64,000 bases of DNA from Piscinibacter gummiphilus (GTDB taxonomy: Bacteria > Pseudomonadota > Gammaproteobacteria > Burkholderiales > Burkholderiaceae_C). Where the stretch lies: contig NZ_CP136336.1 of NCBI RefSeq assembly GCF_032681285.1, positions 5,071,001-5,135,000 on the forward strand. The letters are read 5' to 3'. Shown piece by piece: positions 51,038-62,305 of this stretch. Position numbers and translations under genes: made by a program. The notes beneath the pieces are model-generated. The model saw nothing but the letters and a program-made list of their open reading frames with translations. It made no database searches and was not told where the DNA came from. Positions within the stretch are counted from its first letter, which is position 1; every line of letters begins with the position of its first letter.

Positions 51038-51928
51038 ATGAGCTTCGACACCCCTTCTCCTGATTCCCAGGACGCCCTGACCCCGCCCACCCGCCTGTCG
51101 GCCCGCACCCAGGGTGCCGGCGACCTGGTGGTGTGCCTGCATTCCACCGCCGGGACCCATGCGCAGTGGCAGGGCCTGGCCAACACCCTCTCGCGCCACT
51201 GGCAGGTGCTGCTGCCCGACCTGCACGGCCATGGCAAGAGCCCGACGTTTCCGAGCGCGACGATGAACGCGCTGCAAGCCGATGCGCAGGCGGTCACGGC
51301 GCTGATGGAGTCGGCCCAGCCACAGCTCGACACACGCGGCGTGCACCTGGTGGGCCATTCCTACGGCGCCGCGCTGGCCTTGCAGATCGCCTTGCGCCAC
51401 CCGGAGCGGGTGCGTTCGCTGAGCCTGTACGAGCCGGTGGCCTTCAGCGTGCTGCGCGAGATGGCCCCGCGCGACCCGGCGCTGATGGAGATCACCGACG
51501 TCGCCCACACCGCCCGCGGCCTGGTGCAGCGCGGCGAGATCGACCAGGCCGCCGCCTACTTCATCGGCTACTGGGGCGGAGACGCCACCTGGAACCAGAT
51601 GGCCGCGAGCCAGCGCGATGCGGTCGCGCACCGCATGCCCGCGGTGCCACGCCACTTCGACGCCTGCTTCACCGCCCGCTGGCACAAGAGCCTGCTCGCG
51701 CGCCTGACCATGCCCATCCTGCTGATGCACGGCTCGCAGACGCGCACGCCCGCGCGCCGCGTGACGGAGCTGCTGGCGCACACGCTCCCCAACGTGCTGC
51801 GCGCCGAGGTACCCGGCGCGGGCCACCTGGGGCCGATCTCGCACGAAGCCACCGTCAACGCGTGGATCACCGGCCGCATCGACCCGCGCCTGTCGAACGG
51901 GCTCGACCGCATCGTGATGGCGGCCTGA
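51038..51928 (+). CDS. Alpha/beta-hydrolase-fold protein
   Basis: A 296-residue hydrolase with oxyanion region LVVCLHSTAGTHAQWQGLAN, nucleophile elbow VHLVGHSYGAALALQIAL and a C-terminal GAGHLGPISH carrying the likely catalytic His. The acid is probably in the HGSQTRTP region, which lacks the common Asp, so the triad is not certain. The substrate is unknown. The stop lies inside a 14-bp tandem duplication. The 152-bp gap upstream (50886-51037) shows no clear promoter. Confidence 0.85.
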   Translation: MSFDTPSPDSQDALTPPTRLSARTQGAGDLVVCLHSTAGTHAQWQGLANTLSRHWQVLLPDLHGHGKSPTFPSATMNALQADAQAVTALMESAQPQLDTRGVHLVGHSYGAALALQIALRHPERVRSLSLYEPVAFSVLREMAPRDPALMEITDVAHTARGLVQRGEIDQAAAYFIGYWGGDATWNQMAASQRDAVAHRMPAVPRHFDACFTARWHKSLLARLTMPILLMHGSQTRTPARRVTELLAHTLPNVLRAEVPGAGHLGPISHEATVNAWITGRIDPRLSNGLDRIVMAA

Positions 51929-51945
51929 GCGTGGCGGCCTGAGCG
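51918..51945 (+). repeat. 14-bp tandem duplication across a stop codon
   Basis: TGGCGGCCTGAGCG occurs at 51918-51931 and again, identically, at 51932-51945. The first copy contains the stop codon of the alpha/beta-hydrolase gene. It looks like a recent slippage or duplication event with no effect on the product. Confidence 0.8.
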
Positions 51946-51947
51946 CA

Positions 51948-51966
51948 AGTCCCGCTTGGCGGGACT
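51948..51966 (+). terminator. Hairpin after the alpha/beta-hydrolase gene
   Basis: AGTCCCGC pairs perfectly with GCGGGACT around a TTG loop, followed at once by a smaller GCAC-GAA-GTGC hairpin (51967-51977). No U-tract follows. It may attenuate or stabilise rather than terminate, and the next gene begins only 27 bp later. Confidence 0.4.
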
Positions 51967-51992
51967 GCACGAAGTGCGTAGGGTGCGCCCCC

Positions 51993-52874
51993 ATGACCTA
52001 CGCCGCCCCCTACGCCGCCATCACCACCCCCGACGGCCAGCGCCTGCACCTGCAGGCCTGGCCCGCCCCCGACCCCGCCGCCGCCCGCGGCACCGTGCTC
52101 ATCGTGCACGGCCTGGGCGAGCACATCGGGCGCTATGCCCATGTCGCGAAACACCTCAACGCCAGCGGCTGGCACGTGGTCGGCTACGACCACCGTGGCC
52201 ACGGCCGCAGCGACGGCCCCAAGGGCAAGATCAACACCGCCGACGACCTGCTGCGCGACCTGTCGCTCGTGATCGACCACGTGCGCGCCCAGCAGCCCGG
52301 CCTGCTGGTGCTGCTCGGCCACAGCATGGGTGGCCTGGTCGCCGCGCGCTTCGTGGGCCAGGGTGTCGCCCGGCCCGGCGAGGCCACGGCCGAATGGCAC
52401 CGGCCGATCGACGCGCTGGTGCTCTCGTCGCCCGCGCTCGCCGCCGACACCAACGCCGTGCAGAAACTGCTGCTCGCAACGCTCGGCACGCTGGCCCCCG
52501 ACCTGGCGGTGAACAACGGCCTGAAGCCGGAATGGATCTCGCGCGACCCCAAGGTCGTGGCGGCCTACACCGCCGACCCGCTGGTGCACGACCGCATCAC
52601 GCCCCGGCTCGCGCGCTTCATCCTCGGCAACGGCGAGTGGGTGCGCCTGCACGCCGCGCGCTGGAAGGTGCCCACGCTCTTGATGTACGCCGGCAGCGAC
52701 CGGTGCGTCGCGCCGTCCGGCAGCCGCGATTTCGCCGCCACGGTCCCGAAGCCTGTGCTCACCGCCAAGGAGTTCGGCCCGCTCTATCACGAGATCTTCA
52801 ACGAGCCCGAGCAGGGCGAGGTGTTGGCCACCCTGTCATCTTGGTTGCAGTCGCTCAAGGGGCCCGCCGCCTAA
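51993..52874 (+). CDS. Monoacylglycerol-lipase-like hydrolase
   Basis: The 293-residue protein belongs to the serine aminopeptidase S33/lysophospholipase group: TVLIVHGLGEHIGRYAHVAK, YDHRGHGRSDGPKG, nucleophile LLGHSMGGLVAARF, Asp in LLMYAGSDRCVAP and His in LYHEIFNEPE. These enzymes split monoacylglycerols or lysophospholipids. It is 39 bp upstream of an aldehyde dehydrogenase gene and may share its transcript. Confidence 0.9.
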   Translation: MTYAAPYAAITTPDGQRLHLQAWPAPDPAAARGTVLIVHGLGEHIGRYAHVAKHLNASGWHVVGYDHRGHGRSDGPKGKINTADDLLRDLSLVIDHVRAQQPGLLVLLGHSMGGLVAARFVGQGVARPGEATAEWHRPIDALVLSSPALAADTNAVQKLLLATLGTLAPDLAVNNGLKPEWISRDPKVVAAYTADPLVHDRITPRLARFILGNGEWVRLHAARWKVPTLLMYAGSDRCVAPSGSRDFAATVPKPVLTAKEFGPLYHEIFNEPEQGEVLATLSSWLQSLKGPAA

Positions 52875-52913
52875 AATCGCACTCCCGTCCTTTTTCATGC
52901 GAGCGAGCACACC

Positions 52914-54347
<1,434 letters not shown>

Positions 54348-54369
54348 GCCTTACTGCACTCGACGAAGA

Positions 54370-54396
54370 GGGCTTGCCGCGAGGCAAGCCCTTTTT
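54370..54396 (+). terminator. Rho-independent terminator after the aldehyde dehydrogenase gene
   Basis: GGGCTTGCC pairs perfectly with GGCAAGCCC around GCGA, followed by TTTTT. It is the clearest intrinsic terminator in the window and ends the upstream transcript before the M20 peptidase gene. Confidence 0.92.
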
Positions 54397-54435
54397 GCTT
54401 GTCTACACTGCATCGAGCACCCCAAGGAGCACGCC

Positions 54436-55911
<1,476 letters not shown>

Positions 55912-55989
55912 ACGCTCGCATTGCCTCGTAGACTGGCCCGCCCAGTGCGCCCCTGTCGAGGCGCACGGAGAGACAACGGGAGCGTTTGA

Positions 55990-57300
55990 ATGTTGAAGTG
56001 GGCCTTGCTGCTGATCGCAGCCACGGTGTGCAGCAGTGTGCAGGCACAACCCAGCGCCTCGCTGGTCGCGCCCCGTGTGGCCGCGTTGCAGGACAGGATG
56101 GTCGCCTGGCGGCGCGACATCCACCAGCACCCTGAACTCTCCGGCCAGGAGGTGCGCACCGCACGCTTGGTGGCCGATCACCTGCGCCAGCTCGGCCTCA
56201 CGGTGAAGACCGGCGTGGGCGGCCACGGCGTCGTGGGCGTGCTCAAGGGCGGACGCCCCGGCAAGGTGGTGGCGCTGCGTGCCGACATGGATGCCTTGCC
56301 GGTGCTCGAAACCACCGGCCTGCCCTTCGCCTCGAAGGCCCTCGGCCGCTACCGCGGGCAGGACACGCCGGTGATGCACGCCTGCGGCCACGACGGCCAT
56401 GTGGCGATGCTGATGGCGGTGGCCGAAGTGCTCACCTCGCTGCGGGCCGAGCTGCCCGGCACGGTGAAGTTCATCTTCCAGCCGGCCGAGGAAGGCGTGG
56501 CGACCGAAGACGCCGGCAAGCAGACTTTGTGGGGCGCGCGCGCGATGGTCGCCGACGGTGTGCTCAACAACCCGAAGGTCGATGCCGTGTTCGGCCTGCA
56601 CATTTCACCCAACCTCGCGGCCGGCCAGCTGGGCTACCGCAGCGGCCCGATGATGGCCGGCGCCGACACGGTGCACATCACCATCACCGGCGAGCAGACG
56701 CACGGCGCCGCGCCGTGGACGGGCACCGACCCGATCGTCGTCGCGGCCCAGGTCATCACCGGCCTGCAGACCATCGTGAGCCGCCAGCTCAACATCAACC
56801 ATGAGCCGGTGGTGCTGACCATCGCGTCCATCCACGGCGGCCACCGCGAGAACATCATTCCCGACAAGGTGGAGATGCTGGGCACGCTGCGCACCTTCGA
56901 CGAAGAGATGCGCACCGAGGCCAAGCAGCGCATCACGACCACCGCCGAGAAGATCGCCGAAGCGAGCGGCGCGAAAGCCGAGGTGCGCTTCGGCTCCAAC
57001 GCCTACAGCGTGACCATCAACGACGACCCGCTGATGCAGGCCATGCTGCCGACGCTGCAGCGTGCGAGCGGTGGCAAGGCGGTGCCGATCCCGAAGATCA
57101 GCGCCTCGGAAGATTTCTCCGAGTACCAGAAGCTCGTGCCGGGCGTGTTCTACTTCCTCGGCGCGCCGCCCAAGGGCAAGACGCCGATGGACGCGGCGAC
57201 CAACCACTCGCCCAACTTCGACTTCGACGAAGACGCGATGCCGCTCGGAGCGTTGTCGCTCACGATGCTGGCGCTGGACTACCTCGCCTCGTCACGCTGA
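55990..57300 (+). CDS. Secreted M20D amidohydrolase (hippurate hydrolase/IAA-amino acid hydrolase-like)
   Basis: The 436-residue precursor has signal peptide MLKWALLLIAATVCSSVQAQ. The M20D core includes WRRDIHQHPELSGQEVRTAR, VALRADMDALPVLETTGLPF, HACGHDGHVAMLMAVAEVL and FIFQPAEEGVATEDAG. Most M20D enzymes are cytoplasmic, so export is notable; it would cleave N-acyl amino acids in the periplasm. The first M20 gene ends 78 bp upstream. The 3' end overlaps the convergent flavoprotein gene by 9 bp. Confidence 0.92.
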   Translation: MLKWALLLIAATVCSSVQAQPSASLVAPRVAALQDRMVAWRRDIHQHPELSGQEVRTARLVADHLRQLGLTVKTGVGGHGVVGVLKGGRPGKVVALRADMDALPVLETTGLPFASKALGRYRGQDTPVMHACGHDGHVAMLMAVAEVLTSLRAELPGTVKFIFQPAEEGVATEDAGKQTLWGARAMVADGVLNNPKVDAVFGLHISPNLAAGQLGYRSGPMMAGADTVHITITGEQTHGAAPWTGTDPIVVAAQVITGLQTIVSRQLNINHEPVVLTIASIHGGHRENIIPDKVEMLGTLRTFDEEMRTEAKQRITTTAEKIAEASGAKAEVRFGSNAYSVTINDDPLMQAMLPTLQRASGGKAVPIPKISASEDFSEYQKLVPGVFYFLGAPPKGKTPMDAATNHSPNFDFDEDAMPLGALSLTMLALDYLASSR

Positions 57301-58968
57301 GCCTGCGCGCTGAAGCTTCAAGAGGCTCGCACCGACGGCCTCGGCCACCTCGATGCCGTCGACACCGGCCGACATGATCCCGCCTGCATACCCCGCACCT
57401 TCGCCGGCCGGGTACAGGCCCTTGACGTTGAGGCTCTGGTAGTCGCGGCCGCGCGTGATGCGCAAGGGCGATGAGGTGCGTGTCTCCACGCCGGTCAACA
57501 CCGCATCGGGCATCGAGAAGCCTTTGATCTGGCGCTCGAAGGCGGGCAAGGCCTCGCGGATCGCATGGATGGCGTAGTCGGGCAGGCTCTCATTGCCCGG
57601 GGCGCCGAGGTCGGTGAGGTGCACACCCGGCTTATAGGACGGCTCGACACGGCCCAACACCTTGGAGGCCTGGCCTTTGATGAAGTCGCCCACCAACTGG
57701 CCGGGCGCGCCATAGGCGCGGTCGCCGAGCGTGAACGCGCGCGATTCGAGCTGGCGCTGGAAGGCGATGCCGTCGAGGGGGTTGACCGGCCCATCGCCCG
57801 GGTCTTGCCGGTAGTCCTGCGGCGAGATGCCGACCACGATGCCGGCGTTCGCGTTGCGCTCGTTGCGCGAATACTGGCTCATGCCGTTGGTCACCACACG
57901 CTCGGGCTCGGACGTCGCGGCCACGACGGTGCCCCCCGGGCACATGCAGAAGCTGTAGACCGAGCGGCCATTCTTCGCGTGGTGCACGAGCTTGTAGTCG
58001 GCCGCGCCGAGGATGGGGTTGCCCGCGTTGGGCCCGAAGCGGGCCTTGTCGATCAGGCTTTGCGGGTGCTCGATGCGAAAGCCCACCGAGAAGGGCTTGG
58101 CTTCCATGTAGACGCCGCGCTGCTGCAGCATCGCGAAGGTGTCGCGTGCGCTGTGGCCGAGGGCGAGCACCACGTGCTCGCTGTCGATCTGCTCGCCCGA
58201 AGCCAGCGTGACACCGCGCACCTGCCCGCCGTCGATGTGCAGGTCGATCACCCGTTGCTGGAAACGGATCTCGCCGCCGAGGGCCTCGATGTCGGCGCGG
58301 ATCTTCTCGACCATGCTGACCAGGCGGAAGGTGCCGATGTGAGGCTTGCTGACGAAGAGGATCTCTTCCGGCGCACCGGCCTTCACGAACTCGGTGAGCA
58401 CCTTGCGCGTGAGGTGGCGCGGGTCGCTGATCTGGCTGTAGAGCTTGCCGTCGGAGAAGGTGCCGGCACCGCCCTCGCCGAACTGCACATTCGACTCGGG
58501 GTTCAACTCACGCCGGCGCCACAGGCCCCAGGTGTCCTGCGTGCGCTGGCGCACCTCCTTGCCACGCTCGAGCACGATGGGGCGCAGACCCATCTGCGCG
58601 AGGATCAGCGCGGCGAAGATCCCGCAGGGGCCGAAGCCGATGACGAGCGGGCGCTTCTCGCCCCCTTCGTGAACATGCGCGGCAAAGTCGGCCGGCGCAT
58701 GGCCGAGGAACTTGTAGCGCGTGTCGGGCGTGGGGCGGATGTGCGGATCGCCCTGGAAACGCGCCAACACCGCGGCCTCATCGGCCAGCGCGCAGTCGAG
58801 CGTGTAGATGAGCTGGATCGCACTCTTCTTGCGCGCGTCGTAGCTGCGCTTGAAGACCGTGAACGACTGCAGGGCCGCGTCCGCGATCCCCAGGCGTTGC
58901 ACGACGGCCGGGCGCAGCGCCTCTTCGGGGTGGTCCAAGGGCAGTCGCAGTTCGGTGATACGGAGCAT
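57292..58968 (-). CDS. FAD-dependent dehydrogenase (COG2509-type)
   Basis: A 558-residue flavoprotein. Residues ~1-90 form a small N-terminal domain (LRLPLDHPEEALRPAVVQRL). The FAD Rossmann motif is PLVIGFGPCGIFAALILAQM near residue 108. The family-specific GEGGAGTFSDGKLYSQI and CPGGTVVAATSEPERVVTNG follow, and a C-terminal FAD motif is GLYPAGEGAGYAGGIMSAGV. The physiological substrate of this widespread group is unknown. It is separated from the DUF4148 genes by a terminator. Confidence 0.92.
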   Translation of the reverse strand: MLRITELRLPLDHPEEALRPAVVQRLGIADAALQSFTVFKRSYDARKKSAIQLIYTLDCALADEAAVLARFQGDPHIRPTPDTRYKFLGHAPADFAAHVHEGGEKRPLVIGFGPCGIFAALILAQMGLRPIVLERGKEVRQRTQDTWGLWRRRELNPESNVQFGEGGAGTFSDGKLYSQISDPRHLTRKVLTEFVKAGAPEEILFVSKPHIGTFRLVSMVEKIRADIEALGGEIRFQQRVIDLHIDGGQVRGVTLASGEQIDSEHVVLALGHSARDTFAMLQQRGVYMEAKPFSVGFRIEHPQSLIDKARFGPNAGNPILGAADYKLVHHAKNGRSVYSFCMCPGGTVVAATSEPERVVTNGMSQYSRNERNANAGIVVGISPQDYRQDPGDGPVNPLDGIAFQRQLESRAFTLGDRAYGAPGQLVGDFIKGQASKVLGRVEPSYKPGVHLTDLGAPGNESLPDYAIHAIREALPAFERQIKGFSMPDAVLTGVETRTSSPLRITRGRDYQSLNVKGLYPAGEGAGYAGGIMSAGVDGIEVAEAVGASLLKLQRAGSA

Positions 58969-58987
58969 CCGGCGATTGTCCCGCAGG

Positions 58988-59015
58988 CAAAAAGAAAGCC
59001 GCCCGGAGGCGGCTT
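58988..59015 (-). terminator. Rho-independent terminator downstream of the DUF4148 genes
   Basis: On the minus strand AAGCCGCC pairs with GGCGGCTT around TCCG, followed by TCTTTTTGCC. It lies 22 bp after the stop of the first DUF4148 gene and 20 bp before the flavoprotein start, so it ends the DUF4148 transcript. Confidence 0.85.
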
Positions 59016-59036
59016 CTTCATGCTGGTGAGCGCAGC

Positions 59037-59456
59037 TCAGTGGCCGGCGCCCACAGCACCGCGGGCGGACTGGCCGGCGCGGGTCGCGGCGATGGCTTCC
59101 TTGCGGACCTCATCACGGCTGCGGGTCGAGGCGACCGGCGTGGCGCCGACGTCGACTTCGTTCAGGCGCTGCAGCGTGCCGTCCTGGCGGGCCTGCAGCA
59201 CTTCGGCGCGGCGGTCGGCGCGCGTCACGGTGCTGGCGGCCGGGGCCTTCTGGAACAGGCCGGCGACGTCGGCTTCGGCAGGCACCAGGTTCTCGCCATT
59301 GGCGCGCGCCTTGATCACCTCGGCGCGCACGGCGGCGCGGGTGACGGTGCTGGGCTGCGAGGCACCGAAGTGCTGCAGGTCGAGTTCGGTGCTCTGGGCG
59401 AAGGCGGTGGAGCCGACGGCGGCGAGCGCGAGGGCGATGACGTGCTTGCGGTTCAT
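59037..59456 (-). CDS. DUF4148 secreted protein (1)
   Basis: The 139-residue precursor has signal peptide MNRKHVIALALAAVGSTAFA. It contains repeated VTRAAVRAEVIKARANGE-type segments: STVTRAAVRAEVI, STVTRADRRAEVLQ and TRSRDEVRKEAI. This repeat of a short Arg/Ala/Glu helix defines DUF4148, a Burkholderiales-enriched periplasmic family of unknown function. It is 54 bp downstream of a closely similar paralogue; the two evidently arose by tandem duplication. Confidence 0.92.
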   Translation of the reverse strand: MNRKHVIALALAAVGSTAFAQSTELDLQHFGASQPSTVTRAAVRAEVIKARANGENLVPAEADVAGLFQKAPAASTVTRADRRAEVLQARQDGTLQRLNEVDVGATPVASTRSRDEVRKEAIAATRAGQSARGAVGAGH

Positions 59457-59510
59457 GGTGATTTCTCCTGTGTTCGGTTCAATGCGGTTCGATGTGGTCG
59501 AGGTGGCGGC

Positions 59511-59933
59511 TCAGTAGCCGGCGCCGATACGACCCTTGTCCTGGTAGGTGTCGACGCGGGCCTGGGCACGCGCTTCGGCACGCACGGCCTCGCGGCTCAG
59601 GCCGGAATTGGCGGGGGCCTTCCAGGCCGCGACTTCAGGCGGCGTCACCAGGTCGGCACCGGCCAGTTCGGCCTTGACCTGGGCGCGGGTCACGCGGGTG
59701 GCGAACGGGCTCTGGGCAGCGGCCGGCACGGCAGCGGCGATCACTTCGCCGGGGATGGCCAGTTCACCCTTGGCCTGGGCCGACAGCACCTCGGCGCGCA
59801 CGGCGGCACGGCTCACGGTCGAGGCCTGGTTCTGGCCGAAGTACTGCAGATCGATCTCGCTGCTTTGCGCGAAAGCGGCAGAAGAGCCGAGGAGGGCGAT
59901 GGCGGCGGCGGTGAGGGCTTGCTTGCGGTTCAT
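59511..59933 (-). CDS. DUF4148 secreted protein (2)
   Basis: The 140-residue paralogue has signal peptide MNRKQALTAAAIALLGSSAA. Its mature part has three similar units: STVSRAAVRAEVLSAQAKGE, TRVTRAQVKAELAGAD and SREAVRAEARAQAR. It shares the N-terminal ELDLQHFG/EIDLQYFGQ segment with copy 1, so this is a real pair. It is divergent from a LysR gene (202 bp apart), which may regulate the pair. Confidence 0.92.
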   Translation of the reverse strand: MNRKQALTAAAIALLGSSAAFAQSSEIDLQYFGQNQASTVSRAAVRAEVLSAQAKGELAIPGEVIAAAVPAAAQSPFATRVTRAQVKAELAGADLVTPPEVAAWKAPANSGLSREAVRAEARAQARVDTYQDKGRIGAGY

Positions 59934-60135
59934 GATGATTCCTTCAGTTGATTGACAGAGGTTTTGACGTTTCGGGCATGGCGGGCTAGGGTTCCCCGTC
60001 TTGTCCTGCCTCGGTGAGTCGTGTTAGTCAAATCGGCTCATCGATGGAGCGAACTGTAGACATTGCCAAACCATCAATAAATGGCCTATCCTCAAACGGC
60101 GCATTGCTAAAAACGAAACGATTGGGATGTAAGCG

Positions 60136-61128
60136 ATGGACAGACTCCACTCCATGCGGGTGTTTTCCCGGGTGATCGAAGAAGGCAGCTTTGCCGGCGC
60201 GGCGCGCCAGCTGAACCTGTCGGCCGCGGTGGTGACCCGCCTGGTGGCCGATTTGGAAGAGCACCTGGGCGCCCGCCTCATCAACCGCACCACGCGCCGA
60301 CTGGCGCTCACCGACATCGGCGAGCTGTACCTCGAGCGGGTGCGGCAGATCCTCACCGAGGTGGAAGAGGCAGAGGCGCTGGCGAGCGCGGCCACCTCCG
60401 AGCCGCGCGGCCACCTGCGGGTGCTGGCGCCGCCCGCGTTCGCGGTGCACCAGATCGCCAAGCACCTGCCGCGCTTTCGCGAGCAGTACCCGAAGGTGAC
60501 GCTGGAGTTGGCCGCACCCGGCCCGGTGGAGACGGTCGACGAGAACTACGACGTGAGCATCATCCAGGTCGGCCGGCAGCCGCTGGATGGCGATTTCGTG
60601 GCGCGTCTGCTGGCGCGGTCCGAGGTCATCACCTGCGCCTCACCCGACTACCTCGATCGCCGAGGGCGCCCCGAACACCCGAACGAGTTGCACCACCACG
60701 AGGCGATGCTGCCGAGCTTCGCCCGCGAGATCACCTTTCACCGCGGCCCGTGGGGCGACGACGAGCCGGCGGGCGAATCGGTGACGCTGGTGCCGGCGCG
60801 GCCGGCGCTGTCGACCACCCACAGCGACACGATGTACGCCGCGGCGCTGGCCAGCATGGGGATCTCGGGGCTGCCGTCCTACGTGGTCGAAGATGCCCTG
60901 CTCGAACACGCGCTCGAACGCGTGCTGCCCGAATGGCGCGTGCTGACGCTGCGTCTCTACGCCGCGATGCCGACGCGCAAGTACGTGCCGGCGCGCACCC
61001 GCGCGTTCATCGATTTCCTGGTGCAGACCTTCGGCGGGCGCGAGCACGACCCGTGGCTGCAGGCGGCCGGCTGCGAGACCTGCCCGCAGCAGGTGGCGAT
61101 GCCGGAGCAGCGCAGCCTGCTGCAGTGA
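60136..61128 (+). CDS. LysR-family transcriptional regulator (CrgA-like)
   Basis: A 330-residue LTTR. The HTH has MDRLHSMRVFSRVIEEGSFA and LNLSAAVVTRLVADLEEHLG. The effector domain begins ~90 (RGHLRVLAPPAFAVHQIAKH). It carries an unusual ~35-residue C-terminal tail with GCETCPQQVAMPEQRSLLQ. It is divergent from two DUF4148 genes. A CCAT-N6-ATGG element at 60071-60084 in the shared region is a candidate binding site. It lies where a murU gene is often found next to amgK. Confidence 0.92.
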   Translation: MDRLHSMRVFSRVIEEGSFAGAARQLNLSAAVVTRLVADLEEHLGARLINRTTRRLALTDIGELYLERVRQILTEVEEAEALASAATSEPRGHLRVLAPPAFAVHQIAKHLPRFREQYPKVTLELAAPGPVETVDENYDVSIIQVGRQPLDGDFVARLLARSEVITCASPDYLDRRGRPEHPNELHHHEAMLPSFAREITFHRGPWGDDEPAGESVTLVPARPALSTTHSDTMYAAALASMGISGLPSYVVEDALLEHALERVLPEWRVLTLRLYAAMPTRKYVPARTRAFIDFLVQTFGGREHDPWLQAAGCETCPQQVAMPEQRSLLQ

Positions 61129-61135
61129 CCGCGCG

Positions 61136-62206
61136 TCAGTAGAAGGCGTCGCTGCGGGCGGTGCCCATCAAGGGTTCGAGCAGGTGCGCGAGCGGCCCGA
61201 GGCCGTTGTAGCGCACCGCCACCTTGTGGGCGTAGCGGAAAAAGCGCGGCAGGTCCTTGCTGTAGTTCGGCTTGCCGTCGCGGTGCTTCAGGCGGCAGAA
61301 GATGCCGAGCACCTTGAGGTGGCGTTGCAGGCCCATCCATTCGAGCTGGCGCCAGAAGTCGCCGAAATCCTCGGGCACGGGCAACGAGGCTTTCTTCGCC
61401 TGCTGCCAGTAGCGCACCGCCCAGTCGATCTCCTGCTCTTCTTCCCATGAGATGAAGGCGTCGCGCAGCAGGCTGGCCATGTCGTAGCTGATGGGCCCGC
61501 GCACCGCGTCCTGGAAGTCGAGGATGCCGGGGTTGCCGGCCTCGGGCGTGCAGATCATCAGGTTGCGCGGCATGTAGTCGCGGTGCACGGCGACCGTGGG
61601 TTGCGCGAGCGCGCTGGCCACCAGCAGGTCGCACACCTTCTGCCAGCGGGACTGCTGCTCGGCCGTCCAGGTGACGCCATATTCCTGGGCCACGCACCAG
61701 TCGGGAAAGAGCTGCAGCTCGCGGCGCAGCAGTGCGTCGTCATACGGCGGCAGGCCGCGCGCATCGGCGCGGCTTTGCCACTGCACGAGGGCGACGGTCG
61801 CGTCGCGCATCAGCGAGGCGGCGCCGCTCAGGTCGCCGGTGGCCTGCGCCTGTTGCAGGGCTTGCAGGTAGAGCTGCGAGCCGAGGTCGCTCAGCAGCAG
61901 GAAGCCATGCTCGGCGTCTTGCTCGAGCACGCGCGGCGCATTGAGGCCGGCCGATTCGAACATCGAGGCAATGGCGATGAAGGGGCGCACGTCTTCCTGC
62001 GGCGGCGGCGCGTCCATCACGATGAAGGAGCGGCCTGCGCCATCGACGCGGAAATAGCGCCGGAAGCTCGCATCGGCACTCGCGGCGCGCAGGCTCTGCG
62101 GGTCGAAGCCGTGGCGCTGGGCGGCGGTCGCGAGCCAGCGGTCGAAGCGCTCGCGGCGGTCGTCGTCGGGCCACGCGATGGCGGCGGTAGTGGAGGTGGT
62201 GACCAT
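61136..62206 (-). CDS. amgK: Sugar kinase of the aminoglycoside phosphotransferase fold (AmgK)
   Basis: The 356-residue kinase phosphorylates the anomeric carbon of MurNAc/GlcNAc in the peptidoglycan-recycling bypass of Pseudomonas-type bacteria. Motifs are ASADASFRRYFRVDGAGRSF, the catalytic VAVHRDYMPRNLMICTPEAG and the metal-binding GILDFQDAVRGPISYDMASL. It is divergent from lptD, the classic arrangement. The expected partner murU should follow downstream, but a LysR gene on the opposite strand occupies that spot, so MurU must be encoded elsewhere or be missing. Confidence 0.88.
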   Translation of the reverse strand: MVTTSTTAAIAWPDDDRRERFDRWLATAAQRHGFDPQSLRAASADASFRRYFRVDGAGRSFIVMDAPPPQEDVRPFIAIASMFESAGLNAPRVLEQDAEHGFLLLSDLGSQLYLQALQQAQATGDLSGAASLMRDATVALVQWQSRADARGLPPYDDALLRRELQLFPDWCVAQEYGVTWTAEQQSRWQKVCDLLVASALAQPTVAVHRDYMPRNLMICTPEAGNPGILDFQDAVRGPISYDMASLLRDAFISWEEEQEIDWAVRYWQQAKKASLPVPEDFGDFWRQLEWMGLQRHLKVLGIFCRLKHRDGKPNYSKDLPRFFRYAHKVAVRYNGLGPLAHLLEPLMGTARSDAFY

Positions 62207-62264
62207 AGGGGGAAGCAGGCGGCGGGCTAGGGGAATTGAGGGCTGGATGCCTTCATCCCTCGTC

Positions 62265-62286
62265 GATAATCGATTCTACAAATCGA
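62265..62286 (+). promoter_or_regulatory. Candidate lptD promoter element with inverted repeat
   Basis: GATAAT at 62265-62270 resembles a -10 box, and TCGATT-CTACA-AATCGA (62270-62286) forms a short inverted repeat just downstream. No -35 of normal spacing is visible. It lies 20 bp ahead of the favoured lptD ATG. Confidence 0.35.
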
Positions 62287-62305
62287 CCCTTGCGGGTGGC
62301 CTCGA

